The notes below the pieces were generated by a model, which was not told the DNA's origin, made no database searches, and saw only the letters and a list, made by a program, of their open reading frames with translations. Positions 35,894-44,957 of a stretch of DNA of 64,000 nt are shown here, one piece after another. The position numbers and the translations under genes are program-made. Within the stretch, counting starts at the first letter, position 1. Each line of letters starts with the position of its first letter. The stretch covers positions 329,476 to 393,475 of the forward strand of contig NZ_AEYF01000048.1 in the NCBI RefSeq assembly GCF_000292525.1. The letters are read 5' to 3'. Origin of the DNA: Rhizobium sp. CCGE 510. Lineage in GTDB: Bacteria > Pseudomonadota > Alphaproteobacteria > Rhizobiales > Rhizobiaceae.

Positions 35894-37116
35894 AACGGGC
35901 CTTCCAAGCCGCCGCCCGCCGTGCCGCCGCACTTGGCATCGAGGGCACGTAGGCCATTCATCCGATCCAGATCGATCTCGCCAACGAGATCTTCTCCCCG
36001 CCCGAAATGAAGGTCGAGCGGGCCCGCCGCATCATGGATGTCCGTTTCGGGAGAGTGCCATGCGGCAGCCGGTGGGCCGCGATCAGTTGGGGTAGTTGTC
36101 AAGTCATCGGCGTGCTGGCGCCTTTTCCGCTTGCCCATCCAACTGGACCAACCGAGTCTGCCGCAGCGACCCAACTGCACTTCCGGGACCTGCTCCTGAC
36201 GAAGAACGAGGTTAATCTCCCAGTCCAGTTCATCTCCAAGGTAGTTGGAAATGATCTGCGCTATCGACTTGAGGCCGGGAGCTGCGGGCAGAAGCGACTC
36301 GTAATGAGCCAAGCTGAGGGGACCCACAATGAGTCGGAACCGATGGTGCCACACTTTGATCCTCGCACCCGCAACAGCCGTGCTGTTCAGCGTACCCGTG
36401 CCCGGGTCGCGGCCCAGGAGGCAGAGCGATATGCGGGGCAGCTCGACCCATTTTGGGACAAATTCACGGATATCAACCGGCGCCTCGACGAAGCTGGCGA
36501 GGATGGCAGCGAGCCCCTCGGCGTTGCGGGTGTGTGAGGCGAGACGGCCGGTGAAGTGGAGTTTGGCCAGATCGGGCATAGCATCCCGCGCGCGCAGGGA
36601 GGTCATCCCGAAGCCGGCTAGCGCGCCGAGCTGAAGGGCAAATCGATCTTCTTGTGGCCTGTCATAGCTCACGGTCGGTTCGCCCTCCGCCCATGCGCGG
36701 AAGAAGAACGAGGCCATTCGATGATGAAAGGTATCAGCAAATCGGATCAGCGTCTCATCCGCGGAGTTGTGCTGCCGGAGAAGGGCGTACTCCGTCAGAT
36801 GCAGTGGGAGGGGACCGTGGGGTCCAAACAAGCCGAAGGCGTAGGTGGAGATTACGGGATCGTTCTCCTCGTGAGCAGTCACGCCCGCGATCGATCGAGT
36901 CGGAAATGCAAGGGAGGGCTGCTGGGCGATCCGCACACGATCCAGGCTGGGACCGCTCGATTCTCCCAGCCGAGGCCGATCTGAGCTGATTGCATCGATC
37001 CGCCGCAGAGCCTGGAAGAAGTCGCAGGCATGCGGCTCGGCCCCAAGCGAGCTTAGGAAGTCGCCGAGTGCCCCCGAAATCAAAGGATCGCCCGGCGGCC
37101 GGCCATCGTCGGCCAT
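35890..37116 (-). CDS. tssG: T6SS baseplate protein TssG (ImpH) with extended C-terminus
   Basis: TssG is a baseplate wedge component and pairs with TssF. The 408 residues show the family order: DFFQALRRIDAISSDRPRLG, VRIAQQPSLAFPTRSI, YAFGLFGPHGPLPLHLTEYA, FADTFHHRMASFFFRAWAEG, LASHTRNAEGLAAILASFVE and LGRCGRLGWSSWMGKRKRRQ. TssG proteins normally end soon after that last motif. Here about 65 more residues follow (DLHFGRGEDLVGEIDLDRMN), still in high-GC3 coding frame up to the overlap with the next gene. The first 37 bases overlap tssF. The extension is unusual but the gene boundary is fixed by the ATGA overlap. Confidence 0.94.
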   Translation of the reverse strand: MADDGRPPGDPLISGALGDFLSSLGAEPHACDFFQALRRIDAISSDRPRLGESSGPSLDRVRIAQQPSLAFPTRSIAGVTAHEENDPVISTYAFGLFGPHGPLPLHLTEYALLRQHNSADETLIRFADTFHHRMASFFFRAWAEGEPTVSYDRPQEDRFALQLGALAGFGMTSLRARDAMPDLAKLHFTGRLASHTRNAEGLAAILASFVEAPVDIREFVPKWVELPRISLCLLGRDPGTGTLNSTAVAGARIKVWHHRFRLIVGPLSLAHYESLLPAAPGLKSIAQIISNYLGDELDWEINLVLRQEQVPEVQLGRCGRLGWSSWMGKRKRRQHADDLTTTPTDRGPPAAAWHSPETDIHDAAGPLDLHFGRGEDLVGEIDLDRMNGLRALDAKCGGTAGGGLEGPL

Positions 37117-38966
37117 CGCATTACCTCCCCGCGCTGTAGCGTCGAGACGACCATCTCGGTGAAGCTGTTGATGGATACGTATTTTGCGAAGAACTGGTTG
37201 AGCACGGAGGCGAGCGGAAAGATGCCAACGCCTTCGAAGGCCGCTTCGTCCAGGATGATAGCAACCTCAATCCCACGTGCTACGGCGGCTTGTCCACCGC
37301 TGGACAATCGCCTGACCGCAGGCCTGGACCGGATCTCCCGGATCCCGTCGATCTGCCGTGAGGCGAAGGCATTGACTGGATCGACGTAGAGGCGGAGGAG
37401 TTCACGCAGCGCTTCTGCGCCCCGGTGGTCGTTCCTATCGGAATTGCTGATCGAGAGGTAGTTCAGTGAGAGATGGCTAATTAATCGCCAGGTGATATCG
37501 CCATTGGCGAAGGAGTGGCGCGGTCGGCTCGGGGGCGATACGCACCGGGTGGCGGTAACTGGAGCGCCGATTTCCAGGGTGAAGTCTGTCTCGTCCCGGC
37601 CAATCGGCAGCAGCAGCGCCAGATCCCGGTTCGAGCACAGGCAGTTTACAGACAAATGCCGGAGTTCTGCCGAATAGGGAGCCGCCTGGCGATCAACTAG
37701 AGAAACGAACGTCTCGCTGCCGATATAGCCAGTCCGCGCGCCATTTAGACGCTGGTGCTCCGACATGAGGCGCTGCTCCCGGCGGATCGCGTAGTATCTG
37801 GAATGCTGCTCCTCCTGACCGTGCGCGCTGATGCTATAGAACGGGTAGAACCTCACGGGAGCCGCTTCGTTTTTCGCCCCGTCTCCGCTCATCTCGAGGA
37901 TCGAGTGGACCTCAAAGTCGAGCGGCCTCATCCTGTCAACAATCACATGATGCTCGGTGTTCTTGTCGCTCACGTGGACGAGATCTGCCTGGCGTTCGAA
38001 CAGATTAATCGCGGGCGTTGCGAAGAGAACGATATTTTGGGGTCCGAGCTGTCGTTCCAGCCGTGGCTCGACACGTCCAAGTGCGAAGACGATCTCAAGG
38101 GTCTCGGCAGTTGACAGGGCTACTGCGTCTGCCAGCCCGCTAACCTCGACGAACAACGTCCGCTCCGCGAGGGCGAAATACTCCTGTAGGAGACGGTACC
38201 CGTCGAAAGAGCGTGGCACCTCGGGCAGGAGAGCACAGCTCGGCTCCAAACCGCGCTGCTGCAGCGCATGAACCGGAATCTTTTCCTGCCAAGGGATGGG
38301 CCGGCCGACCGGACGGGCTATGATATTGCATGCGTCACCGAGAAGCTGTTCGGCGAGTGCGGCGCCGATGCCACCGGGGCCTGTTAGGTGCAGTGTGAGA
38401 GCGTCTAGTGCGAGTCTATTGAACGGCATGCCATTCGTGGTGCGAAGGCGTAGTCGCAAAGCAGCCTTCGCATCTTGCCGGGCCGGAAGATCCAGTGCGG
38501 CGATCTGCCCCGGCGTCGAAAAATAATCGGCAGCGCTTACCACAATTGGCCAGAGATGCACATCATGGGCCGTGCGGAACTCGCAATGTGTGACGGCACC
38601 CGGAGCAAGACGGCCCAAAAGCTTGGTTCCCCGCGGCACGACGTATCCATTCTCAAGTCGTCCGGCCTCCTGATCGGGCTCGAAGCGCACGATCGTCATC
38701 GACGGGAGCGGCGGTAGAAAATGCGGATAGACCATTTCCAGGAGGTGCTGGGTGAATTCCGGAAAGCGAGACTGAAGCTTCAATTGCACCCGCGCCGCCA
38801 TGAAAGCGAAGCCTTCCAGAAGCCGCTCGACGTAGGGGTCGGCGACCTCCACTGATTCCATCCCGAGCCGGGCGGCGACCTTCGGGAATGCGCGGGCGAA
38901 CTCGGCCCCCATCTCGCGCATATAGGCAAGTTCATCGTTGTACAGTCGCAGGAGCCGGGGATCCAT
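37080..38966 (-). CDS. tssF: T6SS baseplate protein TssF (ImpG)
   Basis: This 628-residue protein begins at ATG 38966 (MDPRLLRLYNDELAYMREMG), sharing one base with the tssE stop. It carries the family text EFARAFPKVAARLGMESVEV, DPYVERLLEGFAFMAARVQL, FPEFTQHLLEMVYPHFLPPL and SMTIVRFEPD, then TPAINLFERQADLVHV-like wording (IVLFATPAINLFERQADLVH) and a C-terminal REYVRLYVDP-like end (LRELLRLYVDPVNAFASRQI). TssF builds the wedge around the VgrG hub together with TssG, TssE and TssK. The longer frame reaching 39065 is overlap with tssE, not a real extension. Confidence 0.96.
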   Translation of the reverse strand: MDPRLLRLYNDELAYMREMGAEFARAFPKVAARLGMESVEVADPYVERLLEGFAFMAARVQLKLQSRFPEFTQHLLEMVYPHFLPPLPSMTIVRFEPDQEAGRLENGYVVPRGTKLLGRLAPGAVTHCEFRTAHDVHLWPIVVSAADYFSTPGQIAALDLPARQDAKAALRLRLRTTNGMPFNRLALDALTLHLTGPGGIGAALAEQLLGDACNIIARPVGRPIPWQEKIPVHALQQRGLEPSCALLPEVPRSFDGYRLLQEYFALAERTLFVEVSGLADAVALSTAETLEIVFALGRVEPRLERQLGPQNIVLFATPAINLFERQADLVHVSDKNTEHHVIVDRMRPLDFEVHSILEMSGDGAKNEAAPVRFYPFYSISAHGQEEQHSRYYAIRREQRLMSEHQRLNGARTGYIGSETFVSLVDRQAAPYSAELRHLSVNCLCSNRDLALLLPIGRDETDFTLEIGAPVTATRCVSPPSRPRHSFANGDITWRLISHLSLNYLSISNSDRNDHRGAEALRELLRLYVDPVNAFASRQIDGIREIRSRPAVRRLSSGGQAAVARGIEVAIILDEAAFEGVGIFPLASVLNQFFAKYVSINSFTEMVVSTLQRGEVMRWPTMAGRRAIL

Positions 38967-39472
38967 CAGCTTATCTCTGTACCGAGATGAAGGACGCGGG
39001 CGGATTCGAGCTCGGAGTTTACCTCCGTACGCATCACCATTCGCACCGGCAATGGCTGCGCCCACAGATCGGCTTCGATCCTAAAGCGAAAAGTGCCGCA
39101 ACCCTGACCATCGTCCAGGACCGTCACCTTGAGGGTGTCCGGTAAGAGACGCGGCTCAAAGCGCTGAAGGCTCTCGATTATCGCTTCGCGCAATGCGCTC
39201 TTATCCATGCCTTCGCGAATTTGTCCGCTGAGAGGCCAGGCACCATAATTAAGTGCACTGGCCGCTACGTGTGGGTACGCTTGTAGATCTACGGTTGCAC
39301 CCAATTGGTTGGTGTTCAACAACCAGGAAACATCGCGTAGAATCACCTCTTCCAGTTGGCGAACAGAGAAACTGCGCTTGTCCTGCGCTTCGCACGAGCT
39401 GCGGGGCTCATCGTCCGTAAGCCGGTCCAGGAGGGATGGTTGCACGAGATCCCGCTTAACATCTCTGCCCAT
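38966..39472 (-). CDS. tssE: T6SS baseplate protein TssE (gp25-like)
   Basis: ATG 39472 (MGRDVKRDLVQPSLLDRLTD) gives 168 residues. The family pattern is LLDRLTDDEP, then RQLEEVILRDVSWLLNTNQL, YPHVAASALNYGAWPLSGQI and ALREAIIESLQRFEPRLLPD. TssE is the T4 gp25 homologue that starts sheath assembly. A longer in-frame start (39556) would overlap the hcp stop and adds a non-conserved segment, so 39472 is preferred. It lies between hcp and tssF, the usual rhizobial imp order. Confidence 0.92.
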   Translation of the reverse strand: MGRDVKRDLVQPSLLDRLTDDEPRSSCEAQDKRSFSVRQLEEVILRDVSWLLNTNQLGATVDLQAYPHVAASALNYGAWPLSGQIREGMDKSALREAIIESLQRFEPRLLPDTLKVTVLDDGQGCGTFRFRIEADLWAQPLPVRMVMRTEVNSELESARVLHLGTEIS

Positions 39473-39555
39473 GTTACAATCTCCAGGTGCAATATCGAAG
39501 AGGCGATCCGCCGTTTTCGCGCGCGCCCGGAATATTCCACTTCCCGATGGCGCCA

Positions 39556-40089
39556 TCAGCCGACGAGCCTATTGAAGTCGGTGCTGTTCGCGATCTGGTT
39601 CCAGATGCCCTCGCCTGCTTTGGTAAGAGCGCCTTTTTCATCCTGCCTGTAATAGATGACCTTGCAGGCGCCGAACCGGAATGTGATCGTCTCCTCGGGG
39701 GCCTCTTCCGCATAGGACCACTCGACCTTCTCGACTACCAGCATGTTGAAACTCCAGTGCAAGAACAGGTTCGATTCTGATGTAGCTTGTCCGCTCCCCG
39801 TCGCTTTGAAAAGTTTTAGTTCAACGTTATTGAAGTGGGCGCCGCGACCGCAGGCAACGTACAAAGAGGGCGATGACGTATCCACCTGCTTCTTGATAGT
39901 GAAGACCTCGAATTCGGCCTTGCCCGCGCCCGCCCCGGCGGTATGAGGCCCAATGTTCAGCTTGTTTTCGAGTGAAAAGCTCCATTCGTCCGCTAGCGTG
40001 ATACCGTCCTTTAGAATTATAGATTCGCCCTTGGGCAAAATGCCGTCCTTGGACGCCTGCGTGAACTTTATAACCGCGTCGAACGCCAT
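39556..40089 (-). CDS. hcp: T6SS tube protein Hcp (TssD)
   Basis: This 177-residue protein stacks as hexameric rings to form the expelled tube. Recognisable parts are AFDAVIKFTQASKDGI, GESIILKDGITLADEWSFSL, GKAEFEVFTIKKQVDTSSPS, LYVACGRGAHFNNVELKLFK and VVEKVEWSYAEEAPEETITF. The family fold of two beta sheets and one helix is kept, with length near normal. It sits after tssC with a 115-base gap, longer than other gaps in the operon. An internal promoter is possible, since Hcp is usually made in excess. Confidence 0.95.
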   Translation of the reverse strand: MAFDAVIKFTQASKDGILPKGESIILKDGITLADEWSFSLENKLNIGPHTAGAGAGKAEFEVFTIKKQVDTSSPSLYVACGRGAHFNNVELKLFKATGSGQATSESNLFLHWSFNMLVVEKVEWSYAEEAPEETITFRFGACKVIYYRQDEKGALTKAGEGIWNQIANSTDFNRLVG

Positions 40090-40204
40090 GATGGATTTTC
40101 CTTATCTCGTTGATCTGATTGGGCCTGGATTGCATCAGCCAGCCCAGGGCAGCCATTCCCGAGTTTTGGCGCCGAGAACGGAGCACAATCATCTGCGGGT
40201 TTTC

Positions 40205-41692
40205 TCAGCCCTTGCGGGCGGATGGCAGGCGCGAGACCAGTCTCAAAGAGATGGTTAGGCCTTCGAGCTGATAGTGTGGCCGCATGTAAAATCTCGCAAC
40301 GTAATATCCGGGATTATCTTCGACCTCTTCCACCTTGACCTCGGCCGAGGAGAGCGGCTGCTGTGCCTTACTCTCTTCGCTCCCAAGCTCGGGCGAGGGG
40401 TGGACGTAGCCCTGAATCCATTGGTTGAGCCACTCCTCGACCTCGTGGCGCTCCTTGAACGTGCCAATCTTGTCCCGGACCATACACTTCAAATAATGTG
40501 CGAAGCGGCAGGTTGCGAAGATGTAGGGTAGCCGGGCACTGAGTTCGGCGTTCGCTGACGCGTCGGGGTCTTCGTATTTGACCGGCTTGTTAATAGTCTG
40601 AGCGCCAATAAATACGCCGAGGTCCGTGTTCTTGCGGTGCAACAGCGGTAGAAGACCGTTTTTGGAGAGTTCGGCCTCACGGCGGTCGCTGATCGCGATC
40701 TCAGTGGGGCATTTTAGGTCGACGCCACCGTCGTCGCTGCGGAAGGTATGTACCGGCAGGCCCTCGACGAGGCCGCCGGATTCGACGCCACGAATTCTGG
40801 AGAGCCAGCCATAGAGCTTGAACGAGCGCGTGATATTTACGCCCATGGCGTAGGCTGCGTTCGTCCAAAGGTATTTCTCGCTGTCGCCGCCGTCTGTGTC
40901 CTCCTCGAAGGCGAATTCATCGACCGGGTTGGTTTTGGCCCCGTAGGGCAGCCGGCCAAGGGTGCGTGGTAAGGTCAGGGCCACGTACCGCGAGTTCTCG
41001 CTTTCGCGGAACGCTCGCCAAGGAGCATGTTCGGGAGTGAGGAAGATTTTTGTGATGTCACGCGGGTTCGCAAGCTCACGCCAAGAATCCATCTGCAGCA
41101 GATGTGGTGAGACGGCAGATATAAGCGGTGAGTGGCTCGCCGCCGCGATCTGCGCGAGTCCCGAAAGCAACTCTACGTCCGGTGGGGTATGGTCGAAATA
41201 GTAGTCGGCAATCAGGCAGCCATAGGGTTCACCGCCGATTTGGCCATATTCGTCTTCGTAGATTTTTTTGAATAGCGGACTCTGATCCCAGGTGACACCC
41301 TTATATTTCCGCAAAGTTCGGGACATCTCCACCTTTGAAACTGGGAGAACGCGAATCTTTAACGTCTCATCGGTTTCGGTGTTGAGGGCAAGGTGATGCA
41401 AGCCCCGCCAAGCTGATTCCACGCGCTGGAAATTTTCGTGATGGAGGATCTCGTTGAGTTGCGCAGAAAGCTTCTGGTCGATCGAAGCAATCATTTTTTG
41501 GATAGTCGCGACGACATCGTCGCTGATCAGCGACGTGTTTTGAAGTGCCTGCTCGGCCAGTGTTCGGACGGCACTCTCTACCAAGTCACGGGAGTGGTCC
41601 GAGCGGATCCTGAACTCGAATCGAAGCATGCGGGTGAAATCGCCGAGATCAACGGTGGCGACCTGTACATCTGTGGCATCTGCAGGCGTCAC
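40205..41692 (-). CDS. tssC: T6SS sheath large subunit TssC
   Basis: This 495-residue protein forms the contractile sheath with TssB. Family text: IQKMIASIDQKLSAQLNEIL, HHENFQRVESAWRGLHHL, KVEMSRTLRKYKGVTWDQSP, EYGQIGGEPYGCLIADYYFD, FRESENSRYVALTLPRTLGR, LPYGAKTNPVDEFAFEED and KCMVRDKIGTFKERHEVEEW. The start is GTG 41692, two bases after the tssB stop. The C-terminal part (YYVARFYMRPHYQLEGLTIS) is standard. ClpV would normally recycle the contracted sheath, but no clpV is in the window. Confidence 0.96.
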   Translation of the reverse strand: MTPADATDVQVATVDLGDFTRMLRFEFRIRSDHSRDLVESAVRTLAEQALQNTSLISDDVVATIQKMIASIDQKLSAQLNEILHHENFQRVESAWRGLHHLALNTETDETLKIRVLPVSKVEMSRTLRKYKGVTWDQSPLFKKIYEDEYGQIGGEPYGCLIADYYFDHTPPDVELLSGLAQIAAASHSPLISAVSPHLLQMDSWRELANPRDITKIFLTPEHAPWRAFRESENSRYVALTLPRTLGRLPYGAKTNPVDEFAFEEDTDGGDSEKYLWTNAAYAMGVNITRSFKLYGWLSRIRGVESGGLVEGLPVHTFRSDDGGVDLKCPTEIAISDRREAELSKNGLLPLLHRKNTDLGVFIGAQTINKPVKYEDPDASANAELSARLPYIFATCRFAHYLKCMVRDKIGTFKERHEVEEWLNQWIQGYVHPSPELGSEESKAQQPLSSAEVKVEEVEDNPGYYVARFYMRPHYQLEGLTISLRLVSRLPSARKG

Positions 41693-41694
41693 GA

Positions 41695-42249
41695 TCAGTT
41701 CTCCTCTGTGTCTGGGGATGCCAATGGCGGAGCGGCAACCACTCCATCAGGCTTCTCAGTCTCGATGCCACTGCCGAGGGCGCTTAGCAGTGCCGAATCG
41801 GCGAGGAAGTGGGTGAGCAACTCTTCGGCGCCGTTCTTCCCGTCCATGTAGGCCAGCAGATTGGAGAGCTCCGTTCGCGCTTCGAGCAGCCTGCTAAGGC
41901 TGTCGACCTTGCGCGCCACGGCCGCCGGCGAGAAATCTTCGAGCCGCTCGAAGGTCAAGTCGACAGCGAGTTGGCCTTCTCCGGTCAATAGGTTCGGCAC
42001 CCGCATCACCACCCTGGGCCTCAGCGATCTGAGCCGATCATCGAAATTGTCGATATCGATCTCCATCATCTTACGCTCCGCGACAGGAGCAAGCAGCTCG
42101 GCAGCATTGCCAGCGAGATCGGACATCACGCCGACCACGAAGGGAAGCTGAACCTTCTTCTGAGAGCCATAGGTCTCGACGTCGTATTCGATCTGTACGC
42201 GAGGCGGACGAACCCGCGCGATGAACTTTTGACTACTCGCCTTTGTCAT
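41695..42249 (-). CDS. tssB: T6SS sheath small subunit TssB
   Basis: ATG 42249 (MTKASSQKFIARVRPPRVQI) gives 184 residues with the typical RPPRVQIEYDVETYGSQKKV, LPFVVGVMSDLAG, RKMMEIDIDNFDDRLRSLRP and DFSPAAVARKVDSLSRLLEA text. It makes the sheath heterodimer with TssC. An upstream in-frame start at 42258 adds three residues. A C-terminal stretch of about 25 residues (TEKPDGVVAAPPLASPDTEE) is acidic and probably disordered. Confidence 0.95.
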   Translation of the reverse strand: MTKASSQKFIARVRPPRVQIEYDVETYGSQKKVQLPFVVGVMSDLAGNAAELLAPVAERKMMEIDIDNFDDRLRSLRPRVVMRVPNLLTGEGQLAVDLTFERLEDFSPAAVARKVDSLSRLLEARTELSNLLAYMDGKNGAEELLTHFLADSALLSALGSGIETEKPDGVVAAPPLASPDTEEN

Positions 42250-42282
42250 GTGTTCCACTCCTGATTAGGAAGATTACGCACG

Positions 42283-43275
42283 TCACGTGCCCTCATCGAC
42301 CGCCAGGCCGGCAATCGAGCGGTACTGGGCAACCCCTTCTGGCGCCAACTCTTTGACAAGAGCCATGAAGTCCTTCGAGACAAGTCGCTGCGCGCGCTCC
42401 AGAAGGGCTGATAGCGGGCTCGCGGGTTCGTTCACCTGGTACCAGTGGCAAATGCGGCCAAGGATTTCGACAACGTCATCGCGGTTGCGGATCACGTCGG
42501 GGTATGGGGCCTTGCTGGAGTCTGGCAATGGAGATGCCGCGGCTGCAGGCTGGGCCCTTTTCCGATGGACGTCGACCAGATCCTTGGCCTGGGTGAGTAG
42601 CACTATCAGAGGGTCGAATCGAACGGCCTCGTCACTCGCAACGTGCCGCCGAACACTCGCGTCTAGATCGGTGGCGGCTGCTAGGCTGGCGTCGAGACCA
42701 GTGCTGATCTGCTCGAGCTGCAGTGGGTCGGTGTCGGTGAAAGCGAGCTCGATAGTCGAACGATCAACTTCCGCAGACTGCGACCGTAGCGCACCAGCCC
42801 AATCGCGGAGCGTAAATGCCCCGAATTGCCTGGAGGCGGTGAGTGGAACTTGGCGTATTTCCGCCAAGATCCCGGAGAGATCGCAGAGGCTTGCCAGAGC
42901 GTTGAGGCGAACGGTCTGATCTCCGTCATCTTCTGGATCCGGTCGCGGATGTAGCTCTGACCAGTAGAGCTCGACATAGGCCGCGAGCAGCTCAAGCCCC
43001 TGACTTAGACCAGGGAAGCCGAACTGACTGAGGGCGGATCGTGTGAGCAAGATGCCGACTCTTAGATCCTTCGTGCGGGCAGAAAGGTCGAGGCCAAGCC
43101 GCCACACCTCTGTCCAATTGGGAGCTTCCTCGGTGGCGATGGAGTCGCCTATCTGCTGGTGCGGCTTGCCATGCGACGCGATCTCGAGCTCCAGGAAGCT
43201 CAGATCGTAATCGAGAGCATCCCCGCATGCGTTGCCGTCGCTGATCGGTTTTAATAAATGATCTGCATCGAGCAT
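42283..43275 (-). CDS. tssA: T6SS cap/initiation protein TssA (ImpA)
   Basis: ATG 43275 (MLDADHLLKPISDGNACGDA) begins the ImpA N-terminal domain: GDALDYDLSFLELEIAS, NWTEVWRLGLDLSARTKDLR and VGILLTRSALSQFGFPGLSQ, then AAYVELYWSELHPRPDPEDD. The 330 residues end in a helical domain (RDDVVEILGRICHWYQVNEP, ASPLSALLERAQRLVSKDFM) typical of short TssA proteins. TssA positions the baseplate and primes tube and sheath growth. It opens the minus-strand operon. Two palindromes 64-110 bases upstream may be its control sites. Confidence 0.94.
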   Translation of the reverse strand: MLDADHLLKPISDGNACGDALDYDLSFLELEIASHGKPHQQIGDSIATEEAPNWTEVWRLGLDLSARTKDLRVGILLTRSALSQFGFPGLSQGLELLAAYVELYWSELHPRPDPEDDGDQTVRLNALASLCDLSGILAEIRQVPLTASRQFGAFTLRDWAGALRSQSAEVDRSTIELAFTDTDPLQLEQISTGLDASLAAATDLDASVRRHVASDEAVRFDPLIVLLTQAKDLVDVHRKRAQPAAAASPLPDSSKAPYPDVIRNRDDVVEILGRICHWYQVNEPASPLSALLERAQRLVSKDFMALVKELAPEGVAQYRSIAGLAVDEGT

Positions 43276-43338
43276 GACCAAAATCCCAGTTTTCCCGACA
43301 TTAAAGATCGTCGCGCCTCTGTTTCTCAACGTTTAGCA

Positions 43339-43385
43339 ATGAGCAGACGCGATTGCTCATGCACAATCGACATTCGTATATGTCG
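43339..43385 (-). promoter_or_regulatory. Two palindromes upstream of tssA
   Basis: ATGAGCA-N8-TGCTCAT (43339-43360) and CGACAT-N6-ATGTCG (43368-43385) are both perfect and lie one after the other before the T6SS operon start. They look like regulator sites. I cannot match either to a named regulator. Confidence 0.4.
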
Positions 43386-43427
43386 TGAATGCTTGGGGCG
43401 TGAACGCCGCCGCTTCGGATCTTGATG

Positions 43428-43618
43428 GAGCTATGTGCTGAGGCGCAAAGGACACCTTGTGAACCACAAGAAGCTCTTCCGGCTCCATCGGGAGGAGAAG
43501 CTCACGATGCGCAAGCGCCGTGGCCGGAAACGAGCGAAAGGAAAGCGTTGGTGTTGATCCCGCTGGCTGCCAATGATCGTTGGTCGCTGGACTACGTGTC
43601 GGATCAACTCACCGATAG
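43428..43618 (+). pseudogene. IS3-family OrfB remnant
   Basis: YVLRRKGHLVNHKKLFRLHR, EEKLTMRKRRGRKRA and, after a frameshift near 43553, LIPLAANDRWSLDYVSDQLT match the middle of an IS3 OrfB up to the first catalytic Asp. The remainder is gone. It differs from the intact IS at 29091-30361, so it comes from another element. Confidence 0.7.
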
Positions 43619-44957
43619 CGCGGGGGCAGTCGTTGCAAAGGGCAACCTGCGGGGTACCGTTGCAAACGTGAGCCTGAAGGCCTCCAACTACGGAGTCTTC
43701 GCGCGGCCGCCTCCGCACCAGCACCAGGGTCCGCACCAAGGCGACGGGCGTGGTGTGATACATGTGAAGCTCAACGCCAGCTGGCCTCGAATTGACCTGA
43801 TGAGGTATAAGAGATTGCCGACGTGCGAGGTCCACGGCACCCGGTCAAACGCTTCAGCTTGCTAGCGCGAGAAAGCCTCGGAGCTGCAACCATTCGGCCG
43901 TCTGCCGCTCTGCCTAGCGGAGGATTCGAAGCGCAGAGGGTGCAATGGGTGCTGCATAAGGTGGATGGCCTCGTCGGCGATCGGTCTTGGGGGTGTCGGG
44001 GCGCGGACCCACATCGAACGAGCGGCCAGCCGGCGGGTCCATCGCGCGTGCAGCGACCCGGCGTCAGTGGTAGAACGGCTCGAGCACTTCAACGGCATGT
44101 AATCTCCTGCGCTCCGCCGGACCGCCGCACGAGGCTTATAGGGCGACAATCTAGATGAGATCCGTATTGACCGCATGTAACGATGCTCCCCGAGATTCGC
44201 ACGTTGCCTCATTCATTTTGCTTCCAGTTGGAGCGAAGGAGTGGGGTGCGGAGATGGCGGGGTTTCGCAGCGGCCGGCCTCCTTCGCGAGCGCCATTGCC
44301 GTTTTCGACGGAAGTCGAAGTCTAATAACCATCGTCGCGGTATATTCTATTGACAATGGGTGTGATGCGGCTTTGCGTGGTCTTCTAAAAGGAATCGAAT
44401 CCCGCCGCCAATCTCCCGTTCTACCGCGCACCTACCGGACCCCAACGTGACTGTCGACCCTGCTTCCATTAATCGTGCAGGGCAACCACGCGGTCTCTCG
44501 TGCAGATCCCTGCGATTTCGAATTGACGGACACCGAACCCGTTAGACGGTCGTGGAGTGCACGCACTTAGTCACCCTAGCCGCCCGGGCACTGCAACCCC
44601 GCTGTACCGATCCTTCTACCTCTATGCTAAAGAACGTTTTGGGAAAACTTGCCTCCTCGTCATCGTTCGACGGCGGCCTTGGCGCCAATCTTGCGAGGAG
44701 CAGGCCGATGGTTGCAGCGGCATGCGAGCCGACATTCTGCGATCCGCGCCGTCGAAGACGAGGTCGCTCTCGGCGTGTTAGTCAGCCGGAATGCGCCGGC
44801 AGTCGTGCCCCTAAATCTCGATCTCGAGCCAGGTATTGGCCTCCAGGCCGAAGAAAAATTCGGCGCTCTCACATGCTCATGCAATCCCGTGGTGGACAAC
44901 CAACGCACATGATGGTGCAGTTCCTAGGGAATGTGGTGATGAGCCACATGAGCCGCC
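43619..44957. other. Degenerate DNA, no gene recognised
   Basis: About 1.3 kb between the IS3 remnant and the repeat-protein gene. Several frames look like eroded transposon text, but none is assignable. A motif GGCGACAATCTAGATGAGAT near 44142 recurs in related form at 48153 and 63815. Confidence 0.5.
44142..44161. repeat. Dispersed motif, copy 1
   Basis: GCGACAATCTAGATGAGATC-type sequence, shared with the copies near 48153 and 63815. Likely the end of an eroded insertion element. Confidence 0.4.
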
